In this document: piece after piece, positions 5,231-5,293 of the stretch
Layout: every line of letters starts with the position of its first letter
Numbering within the stretch: position 1 is the stretch's first letter
Source of the DNA: Suilimivivens sp964571145
GTDB lineage: Bacteria > Bacillota > Clostridia > Lachnospirales > Lachnospiraceae
Assembly (NCBI GenBank): GCA_964571145.1
Contig: CAZNAP010000145.1
Span: forward strand, 1-5,293
DNA length: 5,293 nt
Direction of reading: 5' to 3'
Notes under the pieces: model-generated
What the model was told of the DNA's origin: nothing
The model's database searches: none
What the model saw: the letters and a program-made list of their open reading frames with translations, nothing else
Made by a program: the position numbers and the translations under genes

Positions 5231-5264
5231 TAGAAAATCAATATAGCAAACTTACATTGTATCG

Positions 5265-5289
5265 AAAGCAGGGGTTAACCCTGCTTTTT
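5265..5289 (+). terminator. Intrinsic terminator after the lipoprotein gene
   Basis: AAAGCAGGG (5265-5273) pairs with CCCTGCTTT (5279-5287) around a five-base loop, and the stem runs into a T-run (5285-5289). It lies 53 bases after the stop codon. The A-run on the 5' side would allow weak activity on the opposite strand as well. Confidence 0.9.
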
Positions 5290-5293
5290 AATT

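Noticed and set aside
4732..5241. 169-residue minus-strand open frame opposite the lipoprotein gene
   Set aside because: It lies almost entirely antisense to a gene with a clear signal peptide, ribosome binding site and promoter, and its Cys/His/Ile/Phe-rich composition is that of a reverse-complement shadow.

Overview
The window looks like chromosomal DNA from a Gram-positive, low-to-moderate GC anaerobe of the Clostridia, most likely a motile, plant-fibre- or uronate-using member of the Lachnospiraceae. This rests on strong AGGAGG-type ribosome binding sites, sigma-A promoters, a FliD-like secreted-type protein, a Lys-rich lipoprotein signal peptide with an E/T-rich linker, and the KDPG aldolase/KDG kinase pair. 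The genus assignment is inference only. All five convincing genes are on the + strand.

Layout. (1) 1-1005: a 260-residue protein resembling the C-terminal part of the flagellar cap protein FliD. It is preceded by a sigma-A-like promoter and a possible sigma-D/sigma-28 flagellar promoter, and closed by a clear intrinsic terminator. (2) 1006-1512: about 500 bases with no credible gene but much structure. It holds competing inverted repeats that resemble an attenuator, a 22-base imperfect direct repeat, a near-perfect 20-base palindrome and two well-spaced promoter candidates. (3) 1513-3518: kdgA and kdgK, 17 bases apart. KdgK phosphorylates 2-keto-3-deoxygluconate (KDG) to KDPG, and KdgA splits KDPG to pyruvate and glyceraldehyde-3-phosphate. 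Together they form the lower end of hexuronate (pectin/glucuronide) breakdown or an Entner-Doudoroff branch. The aldolase carries an extra C-terminal glyoxalase/VOC-like domain. (4) 3574-4368: a ZIP-family divalent metal transporter, 55 bases downstream with no clear terminator between, so it may be read through from the kdg operon. (5) 4468-5211: a lipoprotein of unknown function with its own sigma-A promoter and a strong terminator at the window's end.

A short sequence, roughly AAGCAYCGAGTGRCTAAGT, recurs in gaps between genes. Two copies include or abut the stop codons of unrelated genes, and partial copies lie in the region upstream of kdgA.

I see no CRISPR array, tRNA, rRNA, transposase, phage gene or defence system. 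Most of the window is ordinary metabolism. The parts most worth a second look are the structured leader-like region upstream of kdgA, the aldolase-VOC fusion, the short FliD-like protein with its flagellar-type promoter, and the dispersed repeat.
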